The notes: generated from the sequence alone by a model not told the origin. Shown: positions 50,160 through 60,649, numbered from the stretch's first letter. The stretch: 64,000 nt of DNA from Trichobilharzia regenti (GCA_944472135.2 OX235265.1:60337112-60401111), one strand, 5' to 3'. Translations and numbers: made by a program.

Positions 50160-50640
50160 TAGCAGAGGTAATATGTGCAGATAAACTTAATGTTGTTTGA
50201 AGTTAATTGGATCATAGTGACTAGCAGTGGAATCAAGGATGCCCATTTCGTCCTATTTGGGACTCGTCATATGGATGTACCTGCATTCTACAGTGGGTGA
50301 TGATGTACCCACCGAGGCTCGAACCCAGCGCCCATAGTTTCAAACGCCAAAGCGTTATCCACTAGACCATTTGGGCTATGAGAGCCACCTCTTGTGCAAT
50401 GGGTCATATTAATTATTTAATTCAATTTTAGATTTTCCCGTCGATTGATTGGACCGAAGTGCTTGGTCTCAGGTTGACATGTCGACTTTTTGTGCAGCTG
50501 CTTCCTTCGATAGTCACCATCCATCAACTAACTTCTGATTATATGCCCAGACATCATCGAAGCATCTGTACAAGAAGCCAACATGTCAACTTGAGACCGA
50601 GCATTTCGGTTCAATCGATCGATGGTAAAATCTAAAATTA
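50160..50640 (-). repeat. SINE subfamily 2 with hammerhead motif and terminal inverted pair
   Basis: Minus strand: A-box-like TGGTCTAGTGGATAACGC, B box GGGTTCGAGCC, then a nearly complete hammerhead at 50285-50220 (separate entry). On the other side, 50430-50483 and 50583-50635 are imperfect reverse complements around a 100 nt spacer. Confidence 0.8.
50220..50285 (-). ncRNA. Hammerhead ribozyme, type I-like, SINE subfamily 2
   Basis: Order on the minus strand: GCAGGTACATCCA (helix I, 5' side), core ATGACGAG, helix II TCCCAAATAGGA, CGAAA, a three-pair helix III (ATG-GG-CAT), cleavage-site C, then TTGATTCCACTGC (helix I, 3' side). It strongly resembles the schistosome hammerhead of Sm-alpha. 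The first core base is A where C is expected; the second difference (C for T) is at a position that tolerates any base. Activity is uncertain. Confidence 0.75.
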
Positions 50641-50654
50641 AATTAAATTAAAAT

Positions 50655-52016
50655 TCAGACCACTATCTAGTAGAAGGGACTTTCAAGGTGAAACTAAAAG
50701 CCTCGAGGATAGCTGGGGATAGGCCACAATGCAAGTTCAACACTCAATTACTGAAGGACACAACCACAAAAGACACCTTCACTGCAACTGTCAGAGCAAA
50801 GCAGGAAACACTACGCGACAGCACTGAAGAATCATGCGTGGAAGAACATTGGAAGTCTCTGAAGGCGATTCTCAACGAAACGTGTTCAACGGTTCTAGGA
50901 AGAAAGAAGAGACAAGACAAGGAATGGCTCTCAACGGACACTTGGAAATTAATAGAAGAGAGGAGAATGGTGAAAGAGAAAATGATTCAATGCAAGGACG
51001 GACAGGAGAAGGAGACGATGAGCTCAACTTACAAAGCATTGGACAAAGAAGTGAAGAAAAGTGCTAGGAAGGACAAAAGACGATTCTACGACAATCTAGC
51101 TACTGAAGCTGAAAAGGCAGCAGGCAAAAGGGACCTGAGGACACTATATCAGATAACCAAATCTCTATCCGGGAAGAGACCAACACAAGCGAAACCTATA
51201 AAAGACAGCCAAGGGAAGCCCATTACCAAGGAAGAAAAACAGATTAAACAATGGGCGGATCACTTCAAAGGACTCTTGAACCGACCATCACCTGCAACCC
51301 GTCCAGAAATACCAACAACAGCGCGCACACAACTGCAAGTTGACACCAATCCTCCAACGAGAGCTGAAGTCTTGAACGCAATCAAACTTCTGAAAGCTGG
51401 AAAAACAGCCGGACCAGATGGAATACCCCCTGAAGCACTGAAAGCGGACCCAGAGAGAACAGCAGACATGCTGACTCCATTATTGCAAAAGGTCTGGAAG
51501 GAGGGAAAGGTGCCTACTGACTGGAGGAAAGGTTACCTCGTGAAACTACCAAAGAAGGGCGACTTAGGCTCACTCTGCAAGAACTGGCGAGGAATCATGC
51601 TCCTATCGACGCCAAGTAAAATCCTGAGTCGCATCATCCTGGAGAGATTAAAGGACGCACTGGAGACAGAACTCCGACCAGAACAAGCTGGATTCAGGAA
51701 AGGCAAATCATGTACTGACCAAATTGCAACTCTACGCATCATCAGCGAACAAAGCATGGAATGGCAATCAAACCTCTACCTCAACTTTATAGACTTTGAG
51801 AAGGCCTTCGACAGCGTTGATCGTGAAGTAATTTGGAAATTACTCGAGTACTATGGCGTACCCCAAATATTCATCAACCTTATTCAACAGCTGTACGACA
51901 ACGGCACATGTCAAGTGATCCACAACGGAAGACTCAGCGAGGCGTTTGGAGTAAACACAGGAGTCAGACAAGGGTGCTTACTATCACCAATGATATTCCT
52001 AATTGTGGTGGACTGA
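50655..52016 (+). pseudogene. RTE-clade endonuclease end plus reverse transcriptase, copy A1
   Basis: The open frame begins inside the endonuclease (SDHY block at 50655, the conserved catalytic Ser-Asp-His end) and continues through the linker to RT. Blocks in order: GKTAGPDGIPPEALK, NWRGIMLLSTPSK, EQAGFRKGKSCTDQ, FIDFEKAFDSVD and TGVRQGCLLSP. It ends at TGA 52014-52016, just before the segment that would carry the two catalytic aspartates. That segment follows in other frames: a four-base TGAC repeat makes the stop, and a second four-base insertion sits at about 52100. The layout matches RTE elements such as SR2 or BovB. Inactive as sequenced. Confidence 0.88.
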
Positions 52017-52533
52017 CTGGATTATGCGTCAGACAGTGGGAAACGAGAAGACAGGAATATCCTGGACCGACGTGAAGAACCTAGAAGACCTGGATTTCGC
52101 GCGTGGATGATTTATGTTTGATGTCACACAAAATCGAAGACTTACAAGCGAAAACCGACAAACTGGTCGAAGAAGCAGCCGGTGAAGACAGGACTCCAAG
52201 TGAACATAGACAAGACGGAGGTTATGAAAATAACCAACCAACAACAACAACATCCAGCGCTAATCACCATCAACGGAAGGGATTTGAAAGAGGTTACTTC
52301 ATTCACTCACTATCTAGGGAGCATTGTCTCAACCACAGACAGTCGGAACGGACGAGGATGTCAAATCGAGCGAGAATCGGGAAGGCGAGAAACAAATTCA
52401 TCAACCCTGAAACCAGTCTGGAAATCTTCGCCACTCTGCATCAACAACAAAATTCAGTCAGACTTTCAATACAAACGTAAAGTCAATCAGTTCTTCTATA
52501 CGGATCAGAAACTTGGCGGGGGGGGTCATAAAG
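50655..52533 (+). mobile_element. RTE-clade element copy A1, 5' part, split by a Penelope insertion
   Basis: 5' truncated within the endonuclease. The C-terminal domain (52103-52533) contains DDLCLMSHKIEDL, QVNIDKTEVMKI and ITINGRDLKEVTSFTHYLGS in shifting frames. The sequence stops at the 13 bp duplication (52534-52546) where the Penelope-like element begins; the rest of the element resumes at 55092. Confidence 0.85.
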
Positions 52534-52668
52534 AATATTTCCAACATGGGTAAATTTTGTTTTGATAAAGTCTCACAGTGTTATACAGTAATGTTTACTG
52601 ATGACGTTTCGAGCACAATTTATTGCTCATAATCATATCAAGGTAATCACACGACTTCCTAAATTCAT

Positions 52669-53393
52669 TTATATAGTTCCATTGTTTTTCTCTTGATTTT
52701 CACTTGATTTGATTGGTAATAGTATTTTCCATATTTCAGGTATGAGTGACGAGTCATTCCTATTGCATGTGTTGGGTGTAGACTCGATGAACAAGGATTC
52801 AGTAATCAACCTCTCTCTCCACCTACCTAGATTACTTTTTAGAATTTTAACCCTCTCCCACCCTATTGTGTGGTTGTGTGTTAGCGCATGCATTGCAATT
52901 GCTGAGCTTTTCTCTAAATTATTTATCTTCTCGGGGTCAACCATTCTTACCTTAGCTAAATTTTTATGCTCTGACAATCTGACTACCCCTGACCTACTAG
53001 TTTGACCTATGTAGTTGACCTCACAGTCATTGCATGGTATTTTGTAAATAATATTATTTTGTCTAATTGGGTCAACTGGGTCCTTTAACCTACAGAGCTA
53101 GTCCCTGGGTGAGTTTGTAGGTTTAAATGCCACCCTAATTCCTATTTTATTCAGAATCCTACGTAGTGTCTCAGATGTCCCCTCTTTATATGGTATAACT
53201 GTGGATGACTTATATTCTTTCTTATTTATGTTATTATTACTAGTTTCACAATTATTTTTATTTTGTTTTTGGCCTATTCAACACCAACGCTTCTTCTATC
53301 TGTTTTAATTCATCATTTAGATCGTTTTTTGTGCTACTTAGTGCCACTGCTCGGTTTGTTAAACATTTAACTAAGCCTGCCTTAACAGTTAAA
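52669..53393 (-). pseudogene. Penelope GIY-YIG C-terminal part, inverted copy
   Basis: Minus strand. RPKTK-type frames upstream of 53000 match the RT-to-endonuclease linker. Then SEHKNLAKVRMVDP, HALTHNHTIGWE and RWRERLITESLFIES run in one open frame to 52669. The reading frame is better kept here than in the main copy, which lacks this middle part. No 5' RT. Confidence 0.75.
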
Positions 53394-53399
53394 GGAAAA

Positions 53400-54150
53400 T
53401 AGTGCCCTCAATACATTTAACCCTACTCCGAAAATATGGTGGAGATATGTGGATGACACTTTCACAGTGTTAAAAACAGAACACATCTCTAGCTTCTTGA
53501 CACACATAAACTCACAAGTTGAGGGAGTAAAATTCACATTTGAATCAGAAAATGAACAAGGAGAATTAGCTATGTTAGATTGTAAGATAAAAAGAATAGA
53601 AGAAGGCAAACTACACACTAGTGTTTATAGAAAACCAACGCATTCTAATGGATATTTAGACTTTAATTCGTCTCATCCTTTAACTGTTAAGGCAGTCTTA
53701 GTTAAATGTTTAACAAACCGAGCAGTGGCACTAAGTAGCACAAAAAACGAACTAAATGATGAATTAAAACAGATAGAAGAAGCGTTGGTGTTGAATAACT
53801 ATCCTATAAAATTCATTAGGAAGATCACTAAAGGCCAAAAACAAAATAAAAATAATTGTGAAACTAGTAATAATAACATAAATAAGAAAGAATATAAGTC
53901 ATCCACAGTTATACCATATAAAGAGGGGACATCTGAGACACTACGTAGGATTCTGAATAAAATAGGAATTAGGGTGGCATTTAAACCTACAAACTCACCC
54001 AGGGACTAGCTCTGTAGGTTAAAGGACCCAGTTGACCCAATTAGACAAAATAATATTATTTACAAAATACCATGCAATGACTGTGAGGTCAACTACATAG
54101 GTCAAACTAGTAGGTCAGGGGTAGTCAGATTGTCAGAGCATAAAAATGTT
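53400..54150 (+). pseudogene. Penelope-type reverse transcriptase end plus GIY-YIG start, broken
   Basis: Plus strand. The frame passes through FNPTPKIWWRYVDDTF (YVDD at about 53440, the catalytic aspartates) and SVYRKPTHSNGYLDF. An in-frame TAG lies at 54007-54009. After it, the same frame gives IIYKIPCNDCEVNYIGQTS, the core of the GIY-YIG nuclease, up to EHKN. Upstream palm and finger blocks are absent, so the RT is N-terminally truncated. The endonuclease is cut off at 54148 by unrelated sequence. Confidence 0.85.
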
Positions 54151-54705
54151 ATATGGTTGCGCTGAACAGAATAAAAACTGTCGTCGTTGCGTGCTATAAC
54201 TGCGATGAATTAAAGTAAATCCCCGTCGCCAATTTGTTTTAACTGTAGGGATTGAATGAAGACGTTTTCACCTTATTCTGTCTGCGCCTGAACTAATCTG
54301 TCTATCTGCTCGTCGTACCTTCCAACTTAGTAAAGCACGCAAATATCAAAAGACAAAGGCTGGACTGTGACTGTGTATTGAAGTGCAACAACGATAAAGA
54401 AAGCCATGGTATTTATACATTTTACAACAATATGGACAGCTAACAGCATTTGAAATAATTTATCTTAATAGCCAATAACAAAGTGCGTAAGAGATGATAA
54501 TATACCATATGTGCGAGGTTGACAGTCAGTAACAAAATGTGTGGGAATGATAATATACCATATATACAAAATTAGCAGTCACTACCAAAATGTGTGAGAA
54601 TGATAATATACCATTATACAAGATTAAACAGTCACTACCAAAATGCGTGAGAATGATAATATACCATATATACAAAATTAGCAGTCAATACCAAAATGTG
54701 TGGGA
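54148..54705. repeat. Unrelated insert in the Penelope element, with 55 bp tandem repeats
   Basis: Starts TGTTATATGGTTGCGC and ends TGTGTGGGATCCTATCA. The right 220 bp is a tandem array, about four units of roughly 55 bp, built around AATGATAATATACCAT and CAGTCACTACCAAAATG. About 100-130 bp of Penelope coding sequence is missing at this place compared with the inverted copy. It may be an LTR-like piece or a filler at a deletion. Confidence 0.6.
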
Positions 54706-54879
54706 TCCTATCAGTGGGAGAGGGTTAAAATTCTAAAAAGTAATCTAGGTAGGTGGAGAGAGAGGTTGATTACTGAATCCTTGTTCATCGAGTCTACACC
54801 CAACACATGCAATAGGAATGACTCGTCACTCATACCTGAAATATGGAAAATACTATTACCAATCAAATCAAGTGAAAAT

Positions 54880-55000
54880 CAAGAGAAAAACAATGGAACT
54901 ATATAAATGAATTTAGGAAGTCGTGTGATTACCTTGATATGATTATGAGCAATAAATTGTGCTCGAAACGTCATCAGTAAACATTACTGTATAACACTGT
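54880..55000 (+). ncRNA. Candidate hammerhead remnant in Penelope pLTR (type A)
   Basis: Plus strand about 54935-54990: GAGCA-loop-TGCTC (helix II), GAAA, ACGT (two-pair helix III), cleavage C and ATCAG, which pairs with TTGAT upstream. The core reads ATGATTAT where CTGANGA is expected, so it is probably inactive. The layout agrees with hammerheads known in Penelope pLTRs. Confidence 0.45.
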
Positions 55001-55091
55001 GAGACTTTATCAAAACAAAATTTACCCATAATGGAATTACACTCTATCACAGTGCACAAGTTTTATTCTTATATCAATAATATTTCCAACA

Positions 55092-55510
55092 GCCTGTTGT
55101 AGACCTTTATCAACAACTCTCTTCGCTGGCTCTATACCGAAGATCAGATGGCCGGGCCGGAAAGAATCACCAACAAGAAACTATGCACACAAACAAACAA
55201 AACAAGAACCAATCGCCAACGAACAAATATGCAGGAGAAAGTGGAGATGGATTGGACACTCACTGACGAGGCCGCTGAGTGAAATCGCGCGCGCGTCAGG
55301 TCACTGCTCGATTGGAACCAGAAGGAAAGCGGCGAGTGGGACGTCAGTGCAAGGGTGACATGGAGGAGATCGTGTGAAGAGGAGTTGAAACAGTATGGAC
55401 TAATATGGATGCAGGTGAAAAGTACAGCAGAAGACAGAAGCAAGTGAAGACGTGCAGTTGGAGCCCTATGTTCCACTAGGAACCCAAGGGAGCAATAATA
55501 AAATAATAAT
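55092..55510 (+). mobile_element. RTE-clade element copy A1, 3' part
   Basis: Resumes at the 13 bp duplication. Encodes ATRISTK-type decayed frames, EKVEMDWT and the tail 'GGAGCCCTATGTTCCACTAG' followed by an AATAAA-rich microsatellite. It is the continuation of 50655-52533. Confidence 0.85.
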
Positions 55511-55819
55511 AAATAAAATAATGTTGTTTGGTTGATAATAGCTAGAAGTGGAATCTAGCTGACGAGTGGGATCACGTCCACTCACTAAGGATGAAGGCAC
55601 TTGTAGGCGATGAGTCCCGATTTAGGATTCTGTTACTAGTTACCAACAACCAAATAACATAGTCTCAGTGCTTTTAACTGACAGGTATCACTATGCAAAT
55701 ATATAAAGACATGAGACCTCCCTTCAGTTAAATCTTATTTATGAATAAATAACTAAGTATAATATGTTCTTTTGAGGTCATTGCAGAAGGATAGCAGTAG
55801 AGAAATCACAACATTCCTT
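55511..55819. repeat. Degenerate SINE subfamily 2 piece
   Basis: AGTGGAATCTAGCTGACGAG and GGCGATGAGTCCCGATTTAGGA around 55550-55630 resemble the hammerhead part of subfamily 2 but no tRNA-like head is present. Confidence 0.4.
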
Positions 55820-56010
55820 TGTTTTTCGAGTGGAATACATGGCTTCAAGCTTGAGCTTTGAAGTTTCAGTAGTAGTAGTGTTTTTTACGGGGAGGAATTG
55901 TTAGCCTCAATCCCAACTTTCTCTCTTCATTGGGCTGGACGGGGACTGAACCTTAGACAATGTGCATAGTTGATGAGTATTCTGCCGCCGAACCGCCGAC
56001 GTACATAGGC
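55820..56010 (-). repeat. SINE subfamily 1, diverged
   Basis: Minus strand; degenerate B box (GGTTCAGTCCCC), 3' end ATGTATTCCACTCG. Confidence 0.6.
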
Positions 56011-56087
56011 CATCAGATTCACCAATATTCCCAATTTAGAAAATTTTAATTATTTAGTTTTTTTAAAATATATTTAGTAAAGGGTTT

Positions 56088-56114
56088 ACATATATATATA
56101 TATATATATATATG
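56088..56114. repeat. TA microsatellite
   Basis: About 13 TA units. Confidence 0.9.
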
Positions 56115-56189
56115 TAACAGAAGAAAGTAGTCTGAAAGTGTCTACTTTCATTTGTACAACTGGCCGAATTAAGGGGTTTGGATTTCAAC

Positions 56190-56260
56190 AATTGCGAATA
56201 TAAGTACATCCAGATAATGAGTTCCAAATATGACGGAACATGTGTGCTGGATTCTACTTA
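56190..56260 (+). repeat. SINE subfamily 2 fragment (hammerhead part)
   Basis: ACATCCAGATAATGAGTTCC and GCTGGATTCTACTT keep the helix I pairing order; core and GAAA decayed (ACGGAAC). Confidence 0.5.
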
Positions 56261-56394
56261 CAGCCCCTATCACTAGTAAATAAGTAACTTGGAGAAAGTT
56301 ATCACCATGAAAATGGATTGATTACAGTAAACGATATAGAGGATGTGATGTTATTATTAAAAAAAATCATTCCAATAGTTAGTTTGTAGGGATC

Positions 56395-56840
56395 TGACTG
56401 TTTCAAGTTCGATCACAGATTGATGTCTGTTAGAGAAGTATAGGAAACTAGGGAGTATTGGACACCTACTTCGCCCAAGTTTGGTACTCTTCGGTAGTAT
56501 GCACCCACGACCCCAAAAGTGGATTGAACCCAAGGATCTTCAGTTTCCGAGGTCAAACTCGTTGACCATTCAGCAACGTGGGCCAGTACTCCTTGGTTTC
56601 CAGTGGTTCTCTACCTCCGTGATAAAACGTGAAACAGATCAAATCCTTACAAATTAACTTCTGAAAATTAATCTGATGCTCACTAGTGACCAGTGGCGTT
56701 CACCAAGTCGGGCGTGAGGAGAAATACTCCCTGATAACGTTGGCCGACTGTCGCGCTATATATCGCTAATTGACAGAAGTTAGAATTTGTGGCCTATTGG
56801 ATTCTGATCCAATTAGCCGAATGGTGATCGAATTAAGTCT
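56395..56840. repeat. SINE subfamily 3 mosaic
   Basis: A minus-strand piece (56395-56590, CATACTACCGAAGAG hammerhead-like) abuts plus-strand pieces (56585-56640 and 56690-56830) of the same repeat. Looks like two SINE insertions, one inside the other, or an inversion. Confidence 0.6.
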
Positions 56841-56952
56841 CTCAACTTGAAGAAGTTTTTTTTGTTTCATACGTTAAACCTTAAAGTAGAAATCAAATTT
56901 ACATCTTTTTAAATATTCTTGCCCCATGGGACATGTATATATGTACAATCAG

Positions 56953-57156
56953 ATTTCCAATGGGTAAAGGACAATCAAGTTATGATTTTGAAGTTCAACG
57001 CCGACGAATTATGAAAATCTATGAACGTGATGTTATTGAATTAGAGAAAGCAGCTAAAACTTGTGGATCAAATATTGATCATCTTCGTAGAACAATTCAA
57101 GAATGGCTTAAACAATTATATGTTTGCACTCCATCAATTCTACTTCGAATACGAAA
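56953..57156 (+). CDS. Possible internal exon of an unidentified gene
   Basis: A plus-strand frame lies between a good acceptor (GTACAATCAG, 56943-56952) and a donor-like GTTAGT (57157). The 68-codon frame is charged and predicted helical (FEVQRRRIMKIYERDVIELE, then RRTIQEWLKQL), with codon bias like the two genes in this window. Phase 2 at both ends. After the donor the open frame would end in a very hydrophobic tail (57160-57238), which I think is intron. No family recognised. Confidence 0.45.
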
Positions 57157-57239
57157 GTTAGTCAAAAGGCATAAAATATTCATATTTCTTCTTTCTGAAA
57201 TTTTGTTATTCATGATTACAATATTATTATTATTTTGAA

Positions 57240-58296
57240 TTATTTCTAAATTATTACTTTATACGTCAGTATTATTATTATTGTTCCCCTTGGGTTTCTA
57301 GTGGAACATAGGGCTTCAACTGCACGTCTCCATTTTCTTCTCTCTTCTGCTATACTTTCCGCCTGCATCCATGTTAATCCATATTCTTTCAACTCCTCTT
57401 CACACGATCTCCTCCATGTCACCCTTGCACTGACGTCCCACACGCCGCTTCCCTTTCGGGTTCCACTCGAGAGCTTGGCGCGCGCGCGATGTCACCCAGC
57501 GGTCTCATCAGTGAGTGTCCAATCCATCTCCACTTTCTCCTGCATATTTGTTCGTTGGCGATTGGTTCTTGTTTTGTTTGTTTGTGTGCATAGTTTCTTG
57601 TTGGTGATTCTTTCCGGCCCGGCCATCTGATCTTCGGTATAGAGCCAGCGAAGACAGTTGTTGATAAAGGTAGCCTCTTCAACAGGCTGTTGGAAATATT
57701 CTTTGTGACCCCCCCGCCAAGTTTCTGATCCGTATAGAAGAACTGACCGAATTTTGTTGTTGATGCAGAGTGGCGAAGATTTCCAGACTGGTTTCAGTTG
57801 GTTGATGAATTTGTTTCTCGCCTTCCCGATTCTCGCTCGATTTGACATCCTCGTCCGTTCCGACTGTCTGTGTTTGAGACAATGCTCCCTAGATCAGTGA
57901 GTGAATGAAGTAACCTGTTTCAAATCCCTTCCGTTGATGGTGATTGGCGCTGGATGTTGTTGTTGTTGGTCGGTTATTTTTATAACCTGTGTCTTGTCTA
58001 TGTTCACTTGGAGTCCTGTCTTCACCGACTGCTTCTTCGACCAGTTTGTCGGTTTTCGCTTGTAAGTCTTCGATTTTGTGTGACATCAAGTATAAATCAT
58101 CCACGCGCGAAATCCAGGTCTTCTAGGTTCTTCACGTTGGTCCAGGATATTCCTGTCTTCTTGTTTCCCACTGTCTGACGCATAATCCAGTCAGTCCACC
58201 ACAATTAGGAATACCATTGGTGATAGTAAGCCAGCACCCTTGTCTGACTCCTGTGTTTACTCCGAACGCCTCGCTGAGTTTTCCATTGTGGATCAG
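57240..58296 (-). mobile_element. RTE-clade element 3' half, copy A3
   Basis: Minus strand. Encodes LLYGSETWRGGHKEYF and INNCLRWLYTED in one frame, DDLYLMSHKIEDL in another. 3' tail of ATT repeats at 57240-57290. 5' truncated at 58296 within the RT block that precedes the catalytic aspartates. Shares two four-base insertions with copy A1. Confidence 0.85.
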
Positions 58297-58504
58297 TTTA
58301 GATAAGGAGTAAAGATTTCAATTTTTTTACATTCAGTTCCATGCATAATGAGTCTTATACGGGTAGAATCCCTACGAAGACTGTCTGACATTGTCCTCAG
58401 TTGGTGGACTGTTGTGCATATAGTGCGTTATGATTGAGAGTGAAATGAAGATCTCGATCATGGCATACAACTAACTTTTTGATATAGTTGTGTTTTCTGA
58501 GCTG

Positions 58505-59115
58505 TATGGTTTATTTACGAAGCTTTCATTATCCTACTAGGCAATATCTTCAGCGCATACTTCAATTTGAATTGAGCTTTTAAATTTCTCCATGAGTTTA
58601 TTAGTCATTTGTCTTGGTGACCTTGAACCTAACTGGTTACTTTTGTCTGTTTTCACACTCTCTAGTCTACTTATATTCGTACTGACTGTTTCCTTGACTT
58701 GAAGTTTGACATTTTGTGCATGAGATTTTCCTCTTATGGGTTGGTTATGTTGTTTATGTTAATGTGCCTGTTAATTGGTGATTCACTGGAATACCGGGTT
58801 TCTAGAAATTCTATGGCGTTCTTGGTGTTTTCTCTGTGTAATATTTGAACGTTGTCCCAATCGAATTGATGTCCGTGGCTTTCTGTATGCAACAATATGA
58901 GAGAGTGAGTATGATGTCTTTTGACAGCTAGTTATTGTTCATGGATGCGAAGACTAAGAGGGCGTGAAAACAGACCAAAGCAACTAGTCAGATTCAAGGT
59001 CACCAAGAGAAATGACTAATGAACTCGTGCAGAAATTTAAAAACTCACTTCAAATTGAAGTACGCGCTGAAGATGTTGCCTAGTAGGGTAATGAGAGCTT
59101 CGTAAATAAACTCCT
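58505..59115 (-). mobile_element. Penelope-like element (type B), fragment with inverted pLTRs
   Basis: Minus strand coding remnant at 58930-58650: LAVKRHHTHSLILLHTES, FDWDNVQILHRENTK and AIEFLETRYSSESP, the C-terminal half of a GIY-YIG endonuclease. It is flanked by reverse-complement blocks 58505-58700 and 58955-59115 (imperfect, several mismatches). No RT remains. A separate family from the type A element. Confidence 0.75.
58514..58556 (-). ncRNA. Hammerhead ribozyme motif in Penelope pLTR (type B)
   Basis: Minus strand: TGCG (helix I), core CTGAAGA, helix II (ATATTGCC with GGATAAT), GAAA, AGCT (two-pair helix III), cleavage T, CGTA (helix I 3' side). All conserved core bases are intact. 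The mirrored copy on the plus strand at 59060-59107 has GAGA instead of GAAA. Confidence 0.7.
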
Positions 59116-59609
59116 TTAGCTGAGAGAACACAACTACATCAAAATCATTCATCTGAGCTACAAATCTTCTCCATTATACAACTAACTGTAAATACGTTGT
59201 CATTCTCCTGATTCTATCGTCTAGTTAATTCAGTGAACTTAAACTTTGAGCACTGAATAGTTGCGAACGCATCAGTGACTTTGAAAACAGTCATAGTGCT
59301 GAAAGGTAAATTTAGTTTTCTTACCCTGATATTTCCTTAACCTAATGTTAATCTTTCCTAAATCTGACCTAAAATTTACCTGATATTCTATTCAGTTAAT
59401 GTCATGACACGTCATTACACAGATTTTTTCTCATGAATATAATGTCGTTTACTTGGTTTCACTAACCTACTGAATATGCATTCCGCGGTCATTGGTGCGT
59501 TCGTGTCTTTTCATTGCCTAAAGTTTAATTTCTCCTTTGATTGTTTACTACAAAAAAACTTGAGCCATGAATAATAACTCAAAATAGGTTTACAGGTTTA
59601 AAGCATAAA
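59116..59609. other. Interval without recognisable gene
   Basis: No supported feature. Confidence 0.4.
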
Positions 59610-60020
59610 ACAAAGTAAACAATGTTAACTTTTGCTACTTGGATGTTAGTGACTAGCAGAAGGATACAGGATTCGCACTTTGTCCTATTCGGGACTCATC
59701 AGATGGAACAACCTGCAGTCAGTGATCATGATTCTACTGAGACTCAAACCCAATCATCTATCGTTTCAAATGTCAAAGCGTTTCCCACTAGGCCACTCAA
59801 CCATGACAACCACCTCTTTTACAACAGATATCACTTATAATTCGCATTTCTCTTTGATCGATTGTACTGGACGGAAATACTCGGTGTCTGTTGACATGTG
59901 GATTTCACTGCTAGTCACCACCAACCATAAATAACATCATGTTAATCTTTGGACATCGTCGAAGAGTCTGTACTAGGAACCGATACGTCTGCAAAAGCTA
60001 AGGATTTCAGTCAGATACAA
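59610..60020 (-). repeat. SINE subfamily 2 copy
   Basis: tRNA-like head is degenerate (GGCCTAGTGGGAAACGC on the minus strand). The hammerhead part at about 59705-59640 has an intact CTGATGAG core but CAAAG in place of GAAA. Includes the terminal inverted pair. Confidence 0.7.
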
Positions 60021-60349
60021 ATCAATAAACGAGAGGTACAAAATAACTTAAAGTAGAAGTCAACTTTAATTTGAAACATATATTGAAGGTAGAATCACAG
60101 AGGACTAACTAGTTCATTGCAAAAACATATATGCATATCACACAGGAATATTATATATTAAACTTTTGTATAATTTCACGTAGTATAAAATATGAAACTT
60201 TGTGAATTCTGGTTTAATAATGAATACTTTGATAAAGCCATTAGCACTAAATAACGAAATCGCAATAAAAATAATATCGTTACGTTTTTCATTTATTGGG
60301 ATAGACAAAATCTTTTATAATAATGAACAAAACTGTCCTTATATAAATT

Positions 60350-60475
60350 AGACCTTATTCTAATCTACTGTCTCATTCCTTCAACGTATCTCTCTGTCTT
60401 TGCCTTTCTGTGTCTTTCTTTCCCACTCCAACTCTCTCTCTCCTTTTCTTTCTTTCTCTCTACCCATCTTTGCAT
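60350..60475. repeat. Pyrimidine-rich low-complexity tract
   Basis: CT/TTC runs with TCTCTCTCTC. Confidence 0.7.
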
Positions 60476-60649
60476 TAGACTAGCCTAAATTTTATTTAAA
60501 CAGTCCTCCTTATTAGTTTCTTCAGTAATCAGACAAAATATTGACAATATTCTTGGAAAAAAAAGTAGCCATAATAGCAGTAATGAGGAGGAGAAGGATA
60601 AAAGTTACATAGTTTAAATTGTATCCAACTGAGTGACTGTTTGTTTGTA

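Larger units (their letters stand above)
52547..55078 (+). mobile_element. Penelope-like element (type A), inverted partial copy plus main copy
   Basis: Flanked by AATATTTCCAACA on both sides (52534-52546 and 55079-55091), so a bona fide insertion. The left part (52547-53393) is a reverse-complement partial copy of the 3' half. The right part (53394-55078) has the RT end, GIY-YIG endonuclease and pLTR. Penelope elements typically carry such partial inverted copies. The known S. mansoni members are Cercyon and Perere-10; I cannot say which this is. Confidence 0.9.
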
